A stretch of 64,000 bases of DNA from assembly GCF_001579805.1 (NCBI RefSeq), contig NZ_CP014546.1:5642001-5706000 (forward strand), in the 5' to 3' direction. The first letter of the stretch is position 1. Every line of letters starts with the position of its first letter. A model generated the notes under the pieces. It saw nothing but the letters and a program-made list of their open reading frames with translations. It was not told where the DNA came from and made no database searches. The translations under genes were made by a program, and so were the position numbers. Below, piece after piece: positions 60,202 through 64,000 of the stretch. Source of the DNA: Pseudomonas azotoformans (GTDB lineage Bacteria > Pseudomonadota > Gammaproteobacteria > Pseudomonadales > Pseudomonadaceae).

Positions 60202-60551
60202 TGCCGTTATGGATGGAAGTCATCGTGGCCGTGCTGCTGGTGTTGAGCAGTGTGTTTGCATTGATTGGCGCGATCGGCTTGCTAAGGATGAAGGACTTCT
60301 TCCAGCGCATGCACCCGCCGGCATTGGCTTCGACGTTGGGGGCGTGGTGTGTGGCGCTAGCGTCGATCATCTACTTTTCGGTGCTCAAGTCCGGCCCGGT
60401 GTTGCACGGGTGGTTGATTCCGATCTTGTTGTCGATCACGGTGCCGGTGACCACGTTGTTGCTGGCGCGTACGGCGTTGTTCCGTAAGCGCATGGCGGGG
60501 GATGATGTGCCGGCGGAGGTCAGCAGCCGTCGTAGCGAAAATCTGCAATAG
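60198..60551 (+). CDS. mnhG: Na+/H+ antiporter subunit G
   Basis: The 117-residue protein has three membrane segments and the MnhG/PhaG motif ALIGAIGLLRMKDFFQRMHP, then LLSITVPVTTLLLARTALFR. It ends the operon; a hairpin follows at once. Confidence 0.93.
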   Translation: MMPLWMEVIVAVLLVLSSVFALIGAIGLLRMKDFFQRMHPPALASTLGAWCVALASIIYFSVLKSGPVLHGWLIPILLSITVPVTTLLLARTALFRKRMAGDDVPAEVSSRRSENLQ

Positions 60552-60570
60552 GCGCGGGCTGGCCCGCGCC
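60551..60570. terminator. GC hairpin between convergent genes
   Basis: GGCGCGGGC (60551-60559) pairs perfectly with GCCCGCGCC (60562-60570). There is no U-run. It starts within the mnhG stop codon and lies ten bases from the end of the convergent channel gene, so it may serve both. Confidence 0.55.
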
Positions 60571-60579
60571 CACTCAGGG

Positions 60580-61590
60580 TCAGCTCATCAACAAGCGACC
60601 GTCGAACAGCATTTTCAGGGTCTTGGCGAACAAGATGGCCAAGGCAATCGTCAAGAAAACCACCAGCCCGTAAGCAATCACCATCAGGAACACGCTCTGC
60701 TTCGCATCGGCATATTTCAAGGCAGCATTACTCAATGCAGCGATGGGAAAACTGATCGCCCACCACGCAGGTGAGAAAGGCGCTGCGTTTCGAAACACCT
60801 TGAACGCCAGGACAACAAACAAAAACAAGCCGAAATAGAAGAGCAGGCTGGCGAAGTGATCGATCACACCGAACACGTTCACGTAGGCCAGGAACCCTAC
60901 CGCAAACGGCGCCACCATCACCATCAGTGAAGGGGTCATGCCCTTGGCCATGGCGGGCTCATGAATCAGACGGGCAAAAATCTGGTTGAACAACACCACC
61001 GCCATCACACTGCCCAACGCGATCGCGAAGAGGTTGAGTTCGTTGGCCCAGGCCATGGGCATATGGGCGCCCGTCACCGCAATGTCCAATGCCGCCACAC
61101 CAGGAATCAACCAGGCTGGCACGGCAAGCGAGGCATCCCGGTCACCCGCGAGCAACCGAAATACGACGATGAATGCGAGCAACACCGTCAGTACGCTGCC
61201 GAGCGTCCACATCACTTCGCTCAACAACACGCTGTAGGGTGCGGCCACTGCGCTAAGCAACAGCAGTGCAATGGTCACGGTGCCAAAGAAGTTGCCGGCG
61301 ACCGGGTGGGCAAACTCAGCGCTCACCGCGTCGGGGAATTTGACCCACTTGGTGATATAGCCCAGGGCCAGTACGACAAACACCAACGCCGACAGCAAGC
61401 CAATGAACTCAGCAATGATTTCACCCGCGAAACTGGCCTGGCCCAATCCTGGGCTGGCAAGTCTCCAGGCCAGGCTCAGGCCTGCCAGGCCCATGACGCT
61501 GCCGAACAGGTTGATGGGAAGATTTTTGATGGAGCCGGCGCCTTGACTCGCCTCGACAGGCTTGGCCATGGACAGTTTGCTATAACTCAT
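60580..61590 (-). CDS. TehA/SLAC1 family channel or transporter
   Basis: The 336-residue protein has ten membrane segments and the family start NLPINLFGSVMGLAGLSLAW, then FPDAVSAEFAHPVAGNFFG, and a C-terminal FSPAWWAISFPIAALSNAAL. It belongs to the voltage-dependent anion channel/C4-dicarboxylate family (TehA, Mae1). I use ATG 61590 (MSYSKLSMAKPVEAS). It is divergent from the GlxA-type regulator, which may control it. Confidence 0.87.
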   Translation of the reverse strand: MSYSKLSMAKPVEASQGAGSIKNLPINLFGSVMGLAGLSLAWRLASPGLGQASFAGEIIAEFIGLLSALVFVVLALGYITKWVKFPDAVSAEFAHPVAGNFFGTVTIALLLLSAVAAPYSVLLSEVMWTLGSVLTVLLAFIVVFRLLAGDRDASLAVPAWLIPGVAALDIAVTGAHMPMAWANELNLFAIALGSVMAVVLFNQIFARLIHEPAMAKGMTPSLMVMVAPFAVGFLAYVNVFGVIDHFASLLFYFGLFLFVVLAFKVFRNAAPFSPAWWAISFPIAALSNAALKYADAKQSVFLMVIAYGLVVFLTIALAILFAKTLKMLFDGRLLMS

Positions 61591-61705
61591 GATGCACTCA
61601 ATTGACTGGAAAGACGTGGACGCTATTTTCAACCAGTCAAAAAATGGCAACAATCATCAACTGCCGACGTTTTCAGCCAAATTTACAGCCTTGACAGGCA
61701 ATACA

Positions 61706-62683
61706 ATGAAGATAGGTCTCCTGGCGCCTCCGCGCATACAAATGCTTGACCTTGTGGGCCCCACGGATGTATTCGCCGAAGCGGCAAGACAGCTGGGCAA
61801 ACCTCGCGCCTATCGGATATCCGTTGTGGGTGTCCAGCCAGGCCCAATCAAGGGCACAAGCGGCCTACGCGTAGAGACGGATGGTTGCATCGACACCTAC
61901 GACACCCCGGTCGATACCTTGCTTATCGCCGGCAGCCCGGCAATTGCCGACATCACCGGTGACCTGCGCGTACTGCGCTGGGTGCGTGATCAAGCAGGTA
62001 AAGCACGCCGTGTCGGCTCGGTGTGCAGCGGTGCGTTTGTGTTGGCGGCTGCAGGCTTGCTGGCCCGTCGCAGGGCCACCACCCACTGGAATTCGTGCGC
62101 GGCCCTGGCCCGCCAATACCCGGACATTGAGGTCGACGCCGACAGCATCTTCATTCGCGATGGCAACCTGTATACATCCGCAGGCATCACCGCTGGCATG
62201 GATCTGGCGCTGGCCCTGGTGGAAGAGGATCACGGCCGTGACCTGGCGTTGTGCGTGGCCAGAGAATTGGTGATGTACCTCAAGCGCCCCGGCGGGCAAT
62301 CGCAGTTCAGCGCCCAATTAGCAGCCCAGTCCGCCGAGCGCAGCACAATTCGTGATATCCAGCATTACATCATCGACCATCTCGCGACTGACCTCAGCGT
62401 GCCGCTGCTGGCCCGCCAGGCAGGCATGAGCGAACGCAATTTCGCCAGGGTATTCAAGGCTGACGCGGGGCAAACCCCAGCCGAGTTCGTCGAGCGGGCC
62501 CGCATCGATGGTGCCAGGCATTTGATTGAAGGGGCCGAGGTTTCCCTGAAGCGCCTAGCCGACCAGGTCGGTTACGCCAACGTAGACGGTTTCCGGCGTG
62601 CATTCGTGAGGCGCCTGGGCGTCAGCCCGAATGAATACCGGAAGATCCACGCACCACAAAAACGCCCGACGCCTACGCCCTGA
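61706..62683 (+). CDS. GlxA/FtrA-type AraC family regulator
   Basis: The 325-residue protein has a DJ-1/PfpI-like domain (MKIGLLAPPRIQMLDLVGPT, RRVGSVCSGAFVLAAAGLLA, TTHWNSCAALARQYP) and a C-terminal AraC domain (DLSVPLLARQAGMSERNFAR, LKRLADQVGYANVDGFRRAF). These regulators sense small metabolites. ATG 61706 is chosen because domain homology starts there; the longer frame overlaps the divergent gene. It ends by overlapping the HIT gene tail by 11 bases. Confidence 0.88.
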   Translation: MKIGLLAPPRIQMLDLVGPTDVFAEAARQLGKPRAYRISVVGVQPGPIKGTSGLRVETDGCIDTYDTPVDTLLIAGSPAIADITGDLRVLRWVRDQAGKARRVGSVCSGAFVLAAAGLLARRRATTHWNSCAALARQYPDIEVDADSIFIRDGNLYTSAGITAGMDLALALVEEDHGRDLALCVARELVMYLKRPGGQSQFSAQLAAQSAERSTIRDIQHYIIDHLATDLSVPLLARQAGMSERNFARVFKADAGQTPAEFVERARIDGARHLIEGAEVSLKRLADQVGYANVDGFRRAFVRRLGVSPNEYRKIHAPQKRPTPTP

Positions 62684-63146
62684 GCACTGGGTCGAAGGAC
62701 CTGATATGCGCGGCTAATTCCGCCAGCTGCGCATCATCCGCCCGCCCATGATCATGGGACGAGATATAGCCTTCATACGCTTCGAAAAACTTGTCCACTT
62801 TCGAACTCAACGGTTTGAACCCGCTGTCCGAACCGGTGCCATGCATGGGAAACAACTTCGCATGCAGATGGTCCACGCCATACCCCTCCATGATCAGCCC
62901 CGTGCGCGCCACATCGGGAAACGCCCTGTCGATCTGCAACGCGGTCTTCTTCGCCGCTATCGCGAGCCCGGCCAACACATCATCCGACTGCGCAAACGCA
63001 TAGCTGCCGTAATGCTGCTTGGGGATCACCACGCTGAAACCCGGCGTGTTGGGGAAGATCGACAAAAATGCCATATGCTGGTCGTCTTCCCACAGGATGT
63101 GCGCCGGGGAAGTTTTTCGAACAATGCTGCAGAAAATACATTCCAT
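62673..63146 (-). CDS. HIT family protein
   Basis: The 157-residue protein starts with the HIT family zinc site CIFCSIV, then ILWEDDQHMAFLSIFPNTPG, VVIPKQHYGSYAFA, and GVDHLHAKLFPMH in place of the canonical HxHxHxx, keeping two histidines and a third after the strand. HIT proteins hydrolyse or transfer nucleotidyl groups. ATG 63146 has GGAGA six bases upstream. Confidence 0.85.
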   Translation of the reverse strand: MECIFCSIVRKTSPAHILWEDDQHMAFLSIFPNTPGFSVVIPKQHYGSYAFAQSDDVLAGLAIAAKKTALQIDRAFPDVARTGLIMEGYGVDHLHAKLFPMHGTGSDSGFKPLSSKVDKFFEAYEGYISSHDHGRADDAQLAELAAHIRSFDPVLRA

Positions 63147-63247
63147 TTGAATCTCCGCCAGTTGGGTCGTGGCGACCATCTAAAGCCAGGATGGGGCGGG
63201 CGTCAAAACAAATGGAAACTTTCAGACATGTCCTAAGGACGTATGCG

Positions 63248-63577
63248 ATGAGCAAAACCTACACCCCCGCCACCGCCGCAGCCGACGTCGAGACCACCCT
63301 CGCCTGGCTCGGCGGGCGTTGGAAATTGATCATCCTGTTTCATCTGTTCGGCGGCCAGGTGCAGCGTTATTCCGACCTTGAGCGGCTGATCCCGGAGATC
63401 TCGCAGAAGATGCTCGCCCAACAACTGCGCCAGCTTGAAGCCGATGGCCTGGTGCAGCGCACCGTCTACCCGGTGGTGCCGCCTAAAGTGGAATACCGCA
63501 TGACCGAATGGGGCCAGAGCCTGTGCCCGGTGCTGGATGGCCTGCTCAAATGGCAGGCCGCCAAGCCTGCGATCTAG
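63248..63577 (+). CDS. HxlR family regulator
   Basis: The 109-residue protein is a winged-helix HxlR/MarR-like protein: [76 protein letters not shown] lies eight bases upstream of the ATG. It lacks the N-terminal cysteine that redox-sensing members use. Its stop overlaps the stop of the convergent SDR gene. Confidence 0.9.
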   Translation: MSKTYTPATAAADVETTLAWLGGRWKLIILFHLFGGQVQRYSDLERLIPEISQKMLAQQLRQLEADGLVQRTVYPVVPPKVEYRMTEWGQSLCPVLDGLLKWQAAKPAI

Positions 63578-64000
63578 ACCGTGGGCACGGTGCCGCCGTC
63601 GATCACGTACTCGGTGCCACTGATCGACCCGGCGCGGGGCGAGACCAGGAACGCGATCAAGTCCGCCACTTCCTGAGGCTTGGCCGGCCGGCCCAGCGGA
63701 ATGCCGCCCAGCGCTTGCATGATGATCTGCTTGCCGCCTTCGTAATCCGTGCCCGCCTCATCTGCCAGACGCTCTGCCAACGCGACCGCAGCGTCTGTCT
63801 CCACCCAGCCCGGCGAAACCCGCACCACCCGCACGCCCTTGGGTGTCACTTCTTTCGACAGGCTCTTGCTGTACGTCGCCAGCGCCGCCTTGGCAGCGGC
63901 ATAGGCCGTGGTCGATTCCGGCAACGGCAGCTCCCGCTGGATCGACGTGACATGAATGATCACCCCGGCCCCGCGCTCGACCATCCCCGGTAACAACGCC
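63574..64000 (-). CDS. Short-chain dehydrogenase/reductase, partial (N-terminus beyond edge)
   Basis: The frame is open to the right edge and ends at 63574. The 142 visible residues are the C-terminal part of a classical [23 protein letters not shown], then [19 protein letters not shown] with the YxxxK pair, [13 protein letters not shown], and the end [20 protein letters not shown]. Serine of the catalytic set is in HVTSIQ. The nucleotide-binding motif lies outside the window. It is probably controlled by the adjacent HxlR protein. Confidence 0.88.
   Translation of the reverse strand, partial: ALLPGMVERGAGVIIHVTSIQRELPLPESTTAYAAAKAALATYSKSLSKEVTPKGVRVVRVSPGWVETDAAVALAERLADEAGTDYEGGKQIIMQALGGIPLGRPAKPQEVADLIAFLVSPRAGSISGTEYVIDGGTVPTV

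Overview
The window looks like chromosome of a Pseudomonas species of the fluorescens group. Coding is dense and GC-rich, and many genes overlap by four bases (ATGA). The gene content also fits: DUF3087 and MEKHLA proteins, an Mnh/Pha antiporter, an SfnB/LLM sulfur locus, FUSC and MFS exporters, and a fluorescens-style intergenic inverted repeat. I saw no tRNA, rRNA, transposase, integrase or CRISPR array.

Layout. 1-4.4 kb: small hypothetical genes, a MEKHLA protein and two MFS exporters. 4.5-8.3 kb: a seven-gene minus-strand operon of the bufferin (MNIO/DUF692) copper-binding RiPP type. It has two precursor genes (one frameshifted), BufB, BufC, DoxX and two alpha/beta-hydrolase-like proteins. 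8.9-32.2 kb: a type III secretion locus. 32.4-36.6 kb: periplasmic Cu/Zn superoxide dismutase, a DyP peroxidase, an aldehyde dehydrogenase and a FUSC protein. 36.8-42.5 kb: a TetR regulator divergent from a MacB-type tripartite exporter with its own TolC-like protein. 42.5-52.6 kb: a ten-gene minus-strand operon joining a branched-chain-amino-acid-type ABC importer to sulfur-scavenging flavin enzymes. 52.8-54.4 kb: a divergent XRE-cupin regulator and EamA exporter. 54.5-60.6 kb: Na+/H+ antiporter subunits A(B)-C-D-E-F-G. 60.6-64 kb: a TehA/SLAC1 channel, a GlxA-type AraC regulator, a HIT protein, an HxlR regulator and a truncated SDR.

The T3SS is the most distinctive part. Core order and the split secretin (SctC1 and SctC2) match the Rhizobium (Rhc) type, not the classical Hrp type of Pseudomonas. 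SctC2 and two nearby lipoproteins resemble the Tad pilus proteins CpaC, CpaD and TadD. The order sctX-like, sctY-like, sctV recalls the Ysc system. The export gate protein SctU has lost the NPTH autocleavage motif (GTTD instead), and no SctP ruler or SctW gatekeeper gene is visible. The locus is flanked by two related HilA-like winged-helix regulators, one 938 residues with ATPase and helical domains and one 156 residues. A shared 16-base sequence lies upstream of the large translocator-like gene and of the sctD operon, and is a candidate operator. The translocator-like protein carries five copies of a roughly 40-residue beta-rich module.

All names come from reading motifs and gene order. No homology search was possible.
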